This document shows, piece after piece, positions 53,741-62,373 of a stretch of 64,000 nt of DNA. Origin of the DNA: an uncultured Opitutaceae bacterium (GTDB lineage: Bacteria; Verrucomicrobiota; Verrucomicrobiia; Opitutales; Opitutaceae). The DNA lies in contig CAITBM010000069.1 in assembly GCA_903890485.1 (NCBI GenBank), positions 1 to 64,000 of the forward strand, written 5' to 3'. The stretch's first letter is position 1. Every line of letters starts with the position of its first letter. The notes under the pieces were generated by a model that did not search any database, was not told the origin of the DNA, and saw only the letters and a list, made by a program, of their open reading frames with translations. The position numbers were made by a program, and so were the translations under genes.

Positions 53741-56020
53741 GTGATCGGCAACTACATGGATTTGAACGCCTCCGAGGTCAAGTACCGGAGGCTCTTTGAA
53801 GCGGCTCAGGACGGTATCCTGATCCTCGAACTCGACTCCGGAAGGATCACCGATGTGAACCCCTTCCTGTGCAATCTCCTCGAGTTCACTGCAGACGAGC
53901 TCATCGGCAGAACCGTCGGGGAGATCAGTCCCTTCAAGGACATCCTCGGCAACAAGGCCACGCTCCTGGAGCTGCAGACGGTTGGGTATATCCGCTACAA
54001 TGACATTCCCCTCGAGACCAAGGGCGGACGAAGGATCGCCGTGGAGTTCGTTTGCAACGTCTACGAAGCGGGGGAGGAACTTGTGATCCAATGCAATATC
54101 CGGGACATCACCAAGCAACGGGCCGCTGAACGGCAGTTGGTGCTTCTCGGCGAGTGCGTCGCCAACCTGAACGACATCGTCGTCGTGACCGATGCCAGAC
54201 CCGTCGAGGAGCCTGGGCCTCGGATATTGATGGTAAATCGAGCCTTCGAAAGGACGATGGGGTACACGGCAGCAGAGGCTGTGGGCCGGAGTCCCAGGTT
54301 CCTCCAGGGGCCAAAGACCGATCAAAAGGTCCTCGCCGAAATCAAGGCGGCCCTGTCTGAGGCGAAGCAAATCCGCCGGAGGCTGATCAACTACACGAAG
54401 GGCGGCGCCGAGGTCCACTTGGACATCGACATTGTCCCGATCTTCGACGCCACCGGAATCTGCACGCAATTCGCGGCAACCGAGCGGGACATTACGGAAA
54501 ACGTGAAGGCCGAGGAACGGCTTGCCGAACAGGCGGGATTCCTGGACAAGGCCCGAGATGCCATCCTTGTCCGCGATTTGAACGGGAAGATCCTCTATTG
54601 GAATCAGGGCGCTGAGCGGATCTACGGGTGGACGCGGGAGGAGGCGGTCGGCCAGACCAGCGGCGACCTGCTGTTCCTCGACCCCAAGAAGTTCCGGGAA
54701 CAGAATCGCACCATCCTCGGGACGGGGGAGTGGATTGGCCCGAGCCAGCATGTGACCAAGGACCGCCGGGTGCTCACGATGGACCTGAGCTGCACCCTCA
54801 TCCGCGACAGCGACGGCAACCCGAAGTCGGTTCTCAAGATCGGCACGGACATCACGGAGCGGAAAAAGGTGGAGGCCCAGCTCCTGCGGGCGCAGCGGAT
54901 GGAGAGCATCGGCACGCTGGCCGGGGGCATCGCCCATGACCTGAACAACATCCTGACCCCGATCATGATGTCCATCGGCGTCCTGAGGTCGGAGGTGAAC
55001 ACTGCCGAGACGCGCGAAATCCTGGACACCATCGACTCGAGCGCCCGGCGAGGCGCGGAGATCATCAAGCAGGTCCTCTCCTTCGCACGCGGCGTCGAGG
55101 GCGAGCCGGTCGAGATCCAGCCCAGGCTCATCGTCGCGGAGCTCGCCGGCATCATCAAGCACACGTTCCCCAAGGACATCCGCCTTCAGTTCCACGTGGC
55201 CGACCAGATTTCAACGATCATCGCCGACCCGACGCAGTTCCACCAGGTGCTCCTCAACCTCTGTGTCAATGCCAGGGACGCGATGCCCAACGGGGGCGTC
55301 CTGATCATCACGGCCAAAGACATCGTCCTGGGTGAGGAATTCATGGCCCTTAACCCGGGCGCCAAGGCAGGGCGCTACGTGATGCTGACGGTCACCGACA
55401 CCGGGTCCGGCATCCCCACGGAGATCAAGGACCGGATCTTTGAACCCTTCTTCACCACCAAGGACCTTAGCAAGGGGACGGGCCTCGGATTGTCCACCGT
55501 GCTGGCGATCGTGAAAAGCCATCACGGGATCATCAACGTCTACAGCGAGCTCGGGCGCGGGACGACGTTCAACCTGTACCTTCCCGCGAAGGCCTTCGCC
55601 CTGTGCCCGAGCAAGGACGCGCCCGCTGTCGACACTCTGCCCAGGGGAAATGGAGAGGTGGTCCTCATCGTGGACGACGAGCCCTCCATCCTCACGATGA
55701 CCTCGCGCACCCTCCAGAAATTCGGCTACTCAACCCTCACCGCCACCGACGGCGCCGACGCTGTTGCGGTCTTTGCGGAACACCGCAAGGAGATCTCCGT
55801 TGTGATCGCCGACATGATGATGCCCGTCATGGACGGCCGCGCCATGATCCTTGCGCTCAAGCGCATCGATCCGTTGGTGAAGATCATCGCCGTGAGCGGC
55901 TTGGTCCACTCGGGGGGAGTGGTCGGTTCCTTTGGCGTGTCGGCTAAACGGTCGCTGTTCAAGCCCTTCACCGCGGAGGCCCTCCTCGGGGTGGTTAAGG
56001 ATGTGCTGGATGAGGCCTGA
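53741..56020 (+). CDS. soluble hybrid histidine kinase with three PAS domains
   Basis: 759 aa from GTG 53741 (ATG 53756 possible). No transmembrane helix, so cytoplasmic sensing. PAS1 about 14-125, PAS2 about 138-262, PAS3 about 268-388. PAS2 has the LOV-like text GRSPRFLQGPKTD, but the photoactive Cys is Pro185. HisKA with GGIAHDLNNIL, HATPase with NARDAMP, DTGSGIPTEIKDRIFEPFFTTK and GLGLSTV, then receiver (LIVDDEPSILT; ADMMMPVMDG). An intact relative of the broken kinase at 43385. Confidence 0.92.
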   Translation: MIGNYMDLNASEVKYRRLFEAAQDGILILELDSGRITDVNPFLCNLLEFTADELIGRTVGEISPFKDILGNKATLLELQTVGYIRYNDIPLETKGGRRIAVEFVCNVYEAGEELVIQCNIRDITKQRAAERQLVLLGECVANLNDIVVVTDARPVEEPGPRILMVNRAFERTMGYTAAEAVGRSPRFLQGPKTDQKVLAEIKAALSEAKQIRRRLINYTKGGAEVHLDIDIVPIFDATGICTQFAATERDITENVKAEERLAEQAGFLDKARDAILVRDLNGKILYWNQGAERIYGWTREEAVGQTSGDLLFLDPKKFREQNRTILGTGEWIGPSQHVTKDRRVLTMDLSCTLIRDSDGNPKSVLKIGTDITERKKVEAQLLRAQRMESIGTLAGGIAHDLNNILTPIMMSIGVLRSEVNTAETREILDTIDSSARRGAEIIKQVLSFARGVEGEPVEIQPRLIVAELAGIIKHTFPKDIRLQFHVADQISTIIADPTQFHQVLLNLCVNARDAMPNGGVLIITAKDIVLGEEFMALNPGAKAGRYVMLTVTDTGSGIPTEIKDRIFEPFFTTKDLSKGTGLGLSTVLAIVKSHHGIINVYSELGRGTTFNLYLPAKAFALCPSKDAPAVDTLPRGNGEVVLIVDDEPSILTMTSRTLQKFGYSTLTATDGADAVAVFAEHRKEISVVIADMMMPVMDGRAMILALKRIDPLVKIIAVSGLVHSGGVVGSFGVSAKRSLFKPFTAEALLGVVKDVLDEA

Positions 56021-56074
56021 CACCGAGGGCTCGATCTTCACCCCTTCGTGATCCATATTGGGGAAATCCACCCC

Positions 56075-57631
56075 ATGACCCCGATCCACATCCCCAAGTT
56101 TCGCACCGCGCAGACTGTGCTCCTGGCCTTGCTTATTGCCCTCGCGACATCCGGGCTCGGCGCCGGCGAGCCGGTAGTCTCGGTGACCGGCGGCCAGATC
56201 CGGGGCGTCCGGCTCGAGGACGGAACCTCGGCGGCATTCAGGGGAGTCCCCTTTGCGGCTCCTCCGGTGGGCGACTTGCGCTGGCGGGAGCCCATGCCCG
56301 TAAAACCGTGGGAAGGCGTCCGGGAGGCCACCCGGACCGGGCCTCCGGCTGCGCAGATCCCTCTTGGATGGAACGACGCCGACGCCAAGGCGGGAAGCGA
56401 GGATTGCCTTTACCTGGACGTCTGGACTCCCGCTCCGGCCCCGGGAGGAAAGCTTCCGGTCATGGTCTGGATCCACGGGGGAGCGAACGTCGCCGGGGCC
56501 GGCGGCTTTGACCCCCTCTACGACGGCAGGTCCCTTATCCGCCAGGGCGTGGTGCTGGTCGTGGTCGAGTACCGGCTAGGCATCCTCGGCTTCTTCTCGC
56601 ACCCGCTGCTCTCCCGCGAGTCCCCGCACCGGGCCTCGGGCAACTACGGACTCATGGACCAGGCAGCGGCGCTCACGTGGGTCCACGACAACATCTCCCA
56701 GTTTGGCGGCGATCCCGGCAACGTGACCCTCTTCGGGCAGTCGGCAGGATCCATGGACGTGCTGTCCCTCATGGCGTCTCCCCTCGCCCGTGGACTCTTT
56801 CACAGGGCGATTGCGGAAAGCGGTCCCACGATGTCCTTTGTGTCCCAACCTGAGGCGGAAAAGGCGGGCATCCGGGCCGCGGAGTCGGCCGGAGCCCCTT
56901 CCCAAGGCACGCTCGCCTACCTGCGCTCGCTCCCCACGGACACCGTGCTGAAGAAAATGCCCTGCATGATGGCGGGGACCACGGACGGCTGGGTCCTTCC
57001 CGAGAATCCAGGCCTCGCCTTCCGCCAGGGCCATGAGGCCCGCGTGCCCCTGATCATCGGCAGCGCCGCGATAGAGTTCCCGGCTGTTGGCGACCCCGCG
57101 GCGCTCAAGACGAGCATCCGCGAGTTCTTCGGGGACCTGTCCCCGCGTGCCGAATCCCTCTACGGCATTTCAGGCGGCGGGCCCTCCGCCAGCGACCCCC
57201 TCTACGGGGACGCGGCCGACCAGTGGGGTTCCGACCTGTTCCGGTGCCGTGCCATCGTCCAGGGCGAATGGCACACCGACAGCGGCAATCCAACCTGGGA
57301 GTACGAGTTCGACCGGGCCATTCCCCCGAAGGCCCACACCGGCCATTCGAGCGACCTGCCCTACGTGTTTGGGAACCTCAACAGGACGGGGCCCGGCATG
57401 ACCGGGGACTTCGAGGACGCGGACAGGGGCCTGTCCGCCGCGATCCAGGGTTACTGGACCCGGTTTGCCAGGACCGGCGACCCGAATGGTGCGGGAGCGG
57501 TCCCGTGGCCGGCCTATGACGGCAAGGCGCGCAAGTACCTGATCTTTGGCACCTCGGGCGAGGTACGGGCCTCGGAAAACGAGCGGGGCCCAGTGGCCGA
57601 TCTCTTCCGCGAGGCGATGGGGCGGCAATAG
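56075..57631 (+). CDS. type-B carboxylesterase, exported
   Basis: 518 aa from ATG 56075. Signal peptide about residues 1-30 ([18 protein letters not shown]). Carboxylesterase/lipase fold: [26 protein letters not shown], oxyanion motif IHGGANVAG, nucleophile in [10 protein letters not shown] (Ser about 222) and the late catalytic histidine in [11 protein letters not shown]. Broad ester hydrolase; similar genes in this phylum act on plant-derived esters, but that is inference. Separated by 54 bases from the kinase and 79 bases from GlyRS. Confidence 0.9.
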   Translation: MTPIHIPKFRTAQTVLLALLIALATSGLGAGEPVVSVTGGQIRGVRLEDGTSAAFRGVPFAAPPVGDLRWREPMPVKPWEGVREATRTGPPAAQIPLGWNDADAKAGSEDCLYLDVWTPAPAPGGKLPVMVWIHGGANVAGAGGFDPLYDGRSLIRQGVVLVVVEYRLGILGFFSHPLLSRESPHRASGNYGLMDQAAALTWVHDNISQFGGDPGNVTLFGQSAGSMDVLSLMASPLARGLFHRAIAESGPTMSFVSQPEAEKAGIRAAESAGAPSQGTLAYLRSLPTDTVLKKMPCMMAGTTDGWVLPENPGLAFRQGHEARVPLIIGSAAIEFPAVGDPAALKTSIREFFGDLSPRAESLYGISGGGPSASDPLYGDAADQWGSDLFRCRAIVQGEWHTDSGNPTWEYEFDRAIPPKAHTGHSSDLPYVFGNLNRTGPGMTGDFEDADRGLSAAIQGYWTRFARTGDPNGAGAVPWPAYDGKARKYLIFGTSGEVRASENERGPVADLFREAMGRQ

Positions 57632-57710
57632 CCGCCACACCTTGGGGGACCCACAAAGGCCCAACAGGGAATTGACCGGGGCCGGCCCGGACGGGTATGT
57701 ATCGACGGCT

Positions 57711-59234
57711 ATGCCCGACACTCCCTCCCCCGCCGTCTCCATGGAAACGCTCGTTGCGCTGTGCAAGCGCCGGGGATTCATCTTCCAGTCCTCCGAGATC
57801 TACGGGGGGATCAACGGGTTCTTCGACTACGGTCCCCTGGGCGCCGAGCTGAAGAAGAACATCCGCGACTGCTGGTGGGACGACATGGTCCGCCGCCGGG
57901 ACGACATCGTGGGCATCGAGACCTCGATCATCATGCACCCGAAGGTCTGGGAGGCCTCCGGCCACGTCGCGGGGTTCACCGACCCCCTGGTGGACTGCAA
58001 GGCCTCCAAGCAGCGCTACCGCGCCGACCAGCTCTTCTTCTCCCCCGTCGTGGTCGACGGCAACACGATCGGCTACGTCTCCGCACTGGAGAGCGAGCGC
58101 ACGGCCGAGGCCCTCCAGGAGGCCGCCGAGACCCTGAAGCGCAAGAAGTCCGTGCAGGGCAAGCTCGAGCCCGTTCAGCCCCGGGACATGACCGAGGCCA
58201 AGGCCGAGGAGATTGTGCTCATCCCCTCCCCGGCCACCGGTGAGCCCGGCAGCCTCACCGCCCCGCGCTCGTTCAACATGATGTTCCAGACGAACGTCGG
58301 GGCGATGACGGACGCCTCCAGTGTCGCGTACCTCCGGCCCGAGACGGCGCAGGGCATGTTCGCGGACTTCAAGAACGTCGTGGACACGGGCCGCGTGAAG
58401 CTTCCCTTCGGCATCGCCCAGATCGGCAAGTCGTTCCGGAACGAGATCACGCCGAGGAACTTCATCTTCCGCTCGCGCGAGTTTGAGCAGATGGAGATGG
58501 AATACTTCATCCACGAGGACGCGGACTGGGCGGCCTGCCACCGGCAGTGGATCAACTGGTGCAAGGACTGGCTGCTCTCGATCGGCCTGCCGGCATCCCA
58601 CCTCTCGGAGTTCGACCACCCGAAGGAGAAGCTGGCCTTTTACTCGCGGGGCACGACGGACATCATGTTCCACTATCCCTTCGGCGTGCAGGAGCTCTGG
58701 GGCATCGCGGCGCGCGGCGCCTACGACCTGGGGCAGCACGAGAAAGCGAGCGGGGTTCCCCAGGTGATCTTTGATGAGACGACCAAGAAGAGGTTCATCC
58801 CGCACGTGATCGAGCCCGCCGTGGGCGTCGACCGGATCTTCCTGGCGATCCTGTGCGCGGGCTACGCCGAGGAGGAGGTGAAGGACGACAAGGGCAACGT
58901 CGAGAAGCGCACCGTGCTCCGCCTGAGCCCCCGCATCGCCCCGGTCAAGGTCGCGGTGTTCCCGCTCCTCAAGAACAAGCCCGAGCTCGTCGCCCGGGCG
59001 CAGGCCCTCCACAAGAAGCTCCAGCGCCGCTACGCGGTGTTCTACGACGAGTCGGGGGCCATCGGCCGAAGGTACCGGCGCCAGGACGAGATCGGCACCC
59101 CGTGGTGTGTCACGATCGACTTTGAGACCATCGAGAAGGACGGCTCGTTCACGCTCAGGGAACGCGACTCCATGCAGCAGCGGCGGATCCAGGAGCCCGA
59201 GCTCCTGGCCCTCCTGGACGAGCAGGTCTACTAG
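57711..59234 (+). CDS. glyS: glycyl-tRNA synthetase (homodimeric type)
   Basis: 507 aa from ATG 57711. Class II synthetase charging tRNA-Gly. [21 protein letters not shown] at the start, [15 protein letters not shown], motif 2 [34 protein letters not shown], and motif 3 in [15 protein letters not shown]; an anticodon-binding domain ends the protein. This is the alpha2 form, not the alpha2beta2 form. The frame extends to 57546 without synthetase similarity. Nine bases before the DUF4202 gene. Confidence 0.95.
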   Translation: MPDTPSPAVSMETLVALCKRRGFIFQSSEIYGGINGFFDYGPLGAELKKNIRDCWWDDMVRRRDDIVGIETSIIMHPKVWEASGHVAGFTDPLVDCKASKQRYRADQLFFSPVVVDGNTIGYVSALESERTAEALQEAAETLKRKKSVQGKLEPVQPRDMTEAKAEEIVLIPSPATGEPGSLTAPRSFNMMFQTNVGAMTDASSVAYLRPETAQGMFADFKNVVDTGRVKLPFGIAQIGKSFRNEITPRNFIFRSREFEQMEMEYFIHEDADWAACHRQWINWCKDWLLSIGLPASHLSEFDHPKEKLAFYSRGTTDIMFHYPFGVQELWGIAARGAYDLGQHEKASGVPQVIFDETTKKRFIPHVIEPAVGVDRIFLAILCAGYAEEEVKDDKGNVEKRTVLRLSPRIAPVKVAVFPLLKNKPELVARAQALHKKLQRRYAVFYDESGAIGRRYRRQDEIGTPWCVTIDFETIEKDGSFTLRERDSMQQRRIQEPELLALLDEQVY

Positions 59235-59243
59235 GCGTCGCCC

Positions 59244-59828
59244 TTGATCCCCGCCTACCAACGCGCACGGGAGCTGATCGACGACGCCCACCGCGCCGAC
59301 CCCGGGCGCTCCCCCGACGGGGCCCCGGCGGAGCTTGCCTACGCCGACGGGGTTGAGAAGTGGGTCGTTGCGATCGTTCCCGACGCCTCGCCGATCCTGC
59401 GCCTGGCCGCGCGGTGCCAGCATCTCGAGCGCTGGGCCACCCCGCGGTCGCTCTTTCCCGAGGGCAAGGCCGGCTACCTGGCGTGGCGCAGGTCCCTCTA
59501 CGTGAAGCAGGCCGAGCGGGCCCGCGGGATTCTCCTGGGCGCGGGAATCCCCGCGGCCGAGGCCGAGGATGCCGCGACCTGGATCTCGAAGACGGGCCTA
59601 AGGACCAATGCGGGGACGCAGGCCCTGGAGGACGCCGCGGTGCTCGTTTTCCTGGAGAGCGAGATCCTCCGTTTCCGCGAGCAGCACGCCGACTACCCGC
59701 GCGAGAAGTTCGTCGACATCCTGAGGAAGACCTGGAGGAAGATGAGCCCGAGGGCGCAGGACCTGGCGCTCAAGCTGGAGCTGCCTAAGGACGTGGCCGC
59801 CCTGGTCCGCGAGGCCGTCGGGGCCTAG
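59244..59828 (+). CDS. DUF4202 protein
   Basis: 194 aa from TTG 59244 (no ATG nearby). DUF4202 features: LRLAARCQHLERWATPRSLFPEGKAGYLAWRR, LEDAAVLVFLESEI and ILRKTWRKMSPR. Helical, soluble, with a conserved His/Asp pattern that may reflect an HD-like metal site. Function unknown. It is directly behind GlyRS, so probably co-transcribed. Its stop overlaps that of the convergent dehydrogenase gene. Confidence 0.85.
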   Translation: MIPAYQRARELIDDAHRADPGRSPDGAPAELAYADGVEKWVVAIVPDASPILRLAARCQHLERWATPRSLFPEGKAGYLAWRRSLYVKQAERARGILLGAGIPAAEAEDAATWISKTGLRTNAGTQALEDAAVLVFLESEILRFREQHADYPREKFVDILRKTWRKMSPRAQDLALKLELPKDVAALVREAVGA

Positions 59829-61390
59829 GCGCGCTTGGAAAGCCGCAGGTCGCGCCTCAGGTATTCGAGGAGCCTGCCCCGGAAGACCACCAGGTCCGTG
59901 GGCTCGGCCGCGGTGCCGGTGGATTCCCACAGGTTGGAGGAATCGAGCTCCATCTGGTCGATCACGCTGCCGGTGGCCACGGCCCGGTCGGGCAACCCGG
60001 GCGAGGACAGCGTGAGCGAGCCCGTCCGCACGAAGAAGAAGCTCCGGCAGGGCGTTCCCTGGACGAACAGGTTTTCACCCTTCTCCAGGTGGATGGCCCG
60101 CACGACGTCCTCCGGCGGGGGCAGGAGCTGGCTGATGTCCCTTGGGAAAACGAGGTCGAAGGTCCAGTCGATCATGACCCTGAGCTTGCGCATCGTGCCC
60201 GGCAGCTTCGCCAGGTAGATGGTCCGCCACATCCACCACGCCAGGAAGCCCTTGAAGTGGAGGCCGAACACCTCGGCGACGGCGGCCCGCTCCCCGATGG
60301 TGGCCAGTTGTCCCATGTACCGGTACCGGAACGGCTGGGGTTCCCCGCCCTTTAGGACCGCGGCAATGTTGCGCCCCAGGAGCGTCCCTTGCCTGAGAGC
60401 AAACTGGGCTGTCGGGGGCGACGTCTTGGCCTCGCCCCGGTCGATCCACGGCACCGAGGCCCCGTCGCCCGCCGCCCAGAGGGTCTCGATCCCGGCCACC
60501 CGGAGGGTGGGATCGGTGGGGACGCGGCCCTTGCCCCCATCGATGCCCAGCTGGCGGCAGAGGTCCATGACCACGGGATTCGGGGCGCTCCCGATCGTGG
60601 ACACGACCGTGTTGGCCTCGATCGAGGTCCCGTCGGCCAAGAGGACCTTCCGGGCCGTGACCGCTGAAACGCGCGCCTTGAGCAGCACCTCGACCCCCCG
60701 CTTGGTGAGAACCCCCCTCGCATAGGCCCCGAGCTCGGGGCCGATCTCCCCGAGGAGCTCGTCGCGGCTGTGCACCAGCACGACCCGCGGGACGGAGTCC
60801 CTCAGGTTGGCATAGAAGCGGTGGGCCTGCCGGATGAAGTCGAGCATCTGGCCGGCAGTCTCGACGCCCGTGTAGCCGCCGCCCACCACAACAAAGGTGA
60901 GGAGTCGGGCGCGCGTTGCGTCGTCCTCCACCAGGTTCGCCTCCTCAAGGCGGTTGATGAGTGCAGCCCGCAGCCGAAGCGCATCCGCCACGTTCTTCAT
61001 GGGCCACCCGTATTCCGCCATCCCGGGCACGGCCCCCAGGTCGGTCACGCTCCCCAAGGCCAGAACGAGGTGGCGGAAGCCCACCCTGTGGTCGCGGGTG
61101 AAGCGCCCTCCGTCCAGGGTGAGCGAGCGCGAGGCCCAGTCGATCTTCTGGATGGTCCCCTGCAGCACGTTCACGCCGCGGCAGAACTGCCGGAGCGGAT
61201 TGACGACGTCCACGGGCGCGAGCGACGACCCCGCGACCTCGGCAAGCATCGGCTGGAACACAAGGACGTTGCGCTCGGAGACAAGCGCCACGCGCCTCTC
61301 CCCCTCCGCCCCGCCGAAAGCCCCCCCGAGCGCCCGGGCGCAGTAGGCCCCCGCGAATCCTCCCCCTGCGATCACGACATCGAATTCCAT
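59825..61390 (-). CDS. NDH-2-like FAD oxidoreductase with cyclic-nucleotide-binding-like tail
   Basis: 521 aa. FAD-binding VVIAGGGFAGAYCARAL at the start and NAD(P)-binding FVVVGGGYTGVETAG mid-protein, as in type II NADH:quinone dehydrogenases; RYMGQLATIGERAAVAEVFG and KGFLAWWMWRTIYLAKLPG match the membrane-associated C-terminal region. After about residue 405 there is an added domain with VVRAIHLEKGENLFVQGTPCRSFFFVRTGSLTL, the pattern of a cyclic-nucleotide-binding beta-roll. Normal NDH-2 ends before this. The tail lacks a clear phosphate-binding cassette, so nucleotide binding is uncertain. Confidence 0.87.
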   Translation of the reverse strand: MEFDVVIAGGGFAGAYCARALGGAFGGAEGERRVALVSERNVLVFQPMLAEVAGSSLAPVDVVNPLRQFCRGVNVLQGTIQKIDWASRSLTLDGGRFTRDHRVGFRHLVLALGSVTDLGAVPGMAEYGWPMKNVADALRLRAALINRLEEANLVEDDATRARLLTFVVVGGGYTGVETAGQMLDFIRQAHRFYANLRDSVPRVVLVHSRDELLGEIGPELGAYARGVLTKRGVEVLLKARVSAVTARKVLLADGTSIEANTVVSTIGSAPNPVVMDLCRQLGIDGGKGRVPTDPTLRVAGIETLWAAGDGASVPWIDRGEAKTSPPTAQFALRQGTLLGRNIAAVLKGGEPQPFRYRYMGQLATIGERAAVAEVFGLHFKGFLAWWMWRTIYLAKLPGTMRKLRVMIDWTFDLVFPRDISQLLPPPEDVVRAIHLEKGENLFVQGTPCRSFFFVRTGSLTLSSPGLPDRAVATGSVIDQMELDSSNLWESTGTAAEPTDLVVFRGRLLEYLRRDLRLSKRA

Positions 61391-61419
61391 GGAGAACCCA
61401 CTATGCCGATCCCCGCCCG

Positions 61420-62364
61420 CTAACCAAGCACGCGCTCAAGGTCCAGGTTTCCGCCGGAGAGGATGATGCCGACCCGCTTTCCGGCGACCGGCAGCTTCCC
61501 GCCTGCGACCGCGGCATAGGCCACGGCGCCGGAGGGCTCGACCGCAATCTTCATGACCCCGAAGAGCCGCCTGACAGCCGCAATGATTTCCTGGTCCGAA
61601 ACGGTCGCGATGGCCTCCACGTTCTCCTTGATGATCGGGAACGTGAGGTCCCCGATGTAGGCCAGCAGACCGTCCGCGATGCTCGAGGGGTGCTCAACCG
61701 GCTGCCGGATGCCAGAGGTCAGCGAAAGGGAGGCGTCGGCGGCGCCCTCGGGCTCCCCCGCGAAAACGCGCACGGGGGTCGGTTGGGAGCGGACAATGAC
61801 GGAGGTGCCCGCAAGCAGTCCCCCTCCCCCGACGGGGCACACGACCAAGTCGAGCCCCTGGACATCCTCGAAGAGCTCGAGGGCCACGGTCCCCTGGCCT
61901 GCGATCACCCTTGGATCGTTGTAGGGATGGACGAGCGTGGCACCCGTCTCCCTGACGACCCTGTCGGCCGCCTCCTCGCGGGCCTTGTGGTTCGGCTCGC
62001 AGAAAAGGATCCGTCCGCCGTAGCTCTCAACCGCCGCGATCTTCACCGGGCTCGCCGTGCGCGGCATGACGACGGTCGCCGCTATGCCCCTGCGGCGAGC
62101 CGCCCACGCCAAGGCCGCCGCGTGGTTGCCCGAGGAATGGGTCGCCACGCCGCGCCGCGCCTCGTCGTCGGTGAGCATGAGGACCGCGTTCGTGGCCCCG
62201 CGGGCCTTGAAGGCCCCCGTCGTCTGGAAATTCTCGCACTTGAAGAAGAGCTCGGCGCCGGCCATCGCGCTCAGCCGCGAACTCGAGAGGACCGGGGTCC
62301 TGCGCACGTGGTCGCGTATCCGCGCGTGCGCTTGCCGGATGTCATGGGGCAGGATTGCACTCAC
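61420..62364 (-). CDS. threonine dehydratase / serine racemase-type PLP enzyme
   Basis: 314 aa, PLP fold-type II. The PLP lysine is Lys53 in FQTTGAFKARGA, the amino-acid loop is HSSGNHAAAL, and the phosphate-binding glycine loop is CPVGGGGLLAG. Single catalytic domain without a C-terminal regulatory ACT domain, so it is probably catabolic threonine/serine deamination or serine racemase. 29 bases downstream of nothing else on this strand; followed by the dehydrogenase gene 29 bases later. Confidence 0.9.
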   Translation of the reverse strand: MSAILPHDIRQAHARIRDHVRRTPVLSSSRLSAMAGAELFFKCENFQTTGAFKARGATNAVLMLTDDEARRGVATHSSGNHAAALAWAARRRGIAATVVMPRTASPVKIAAVESYGGRILFCEPNHKAREEAADRVVRETGATLVHPYNDPRVIAGQGTVALELFEDVQGLDLVVCPVGGGGLLAGTSVIVRSQPTPVRVFAGEPEGAADASLSLTSGIRQPVEHPSSIADGLLAYIGDLTFPIIKENVEAIATVSDQEIIAAVRRLFGVMKIAVEPSGAVAYAAVAGGKLPVAGKRVGIILSGGNLDLERVLG

Positions 62365-62373
62365 GGGCGGGGG

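Noticed and set aside
57378-59423. 681-codon minus-strand open frame opposite GlyRS
   Set aside because: Antisense shadow; GlyRS motifs on the plus strand are complete.
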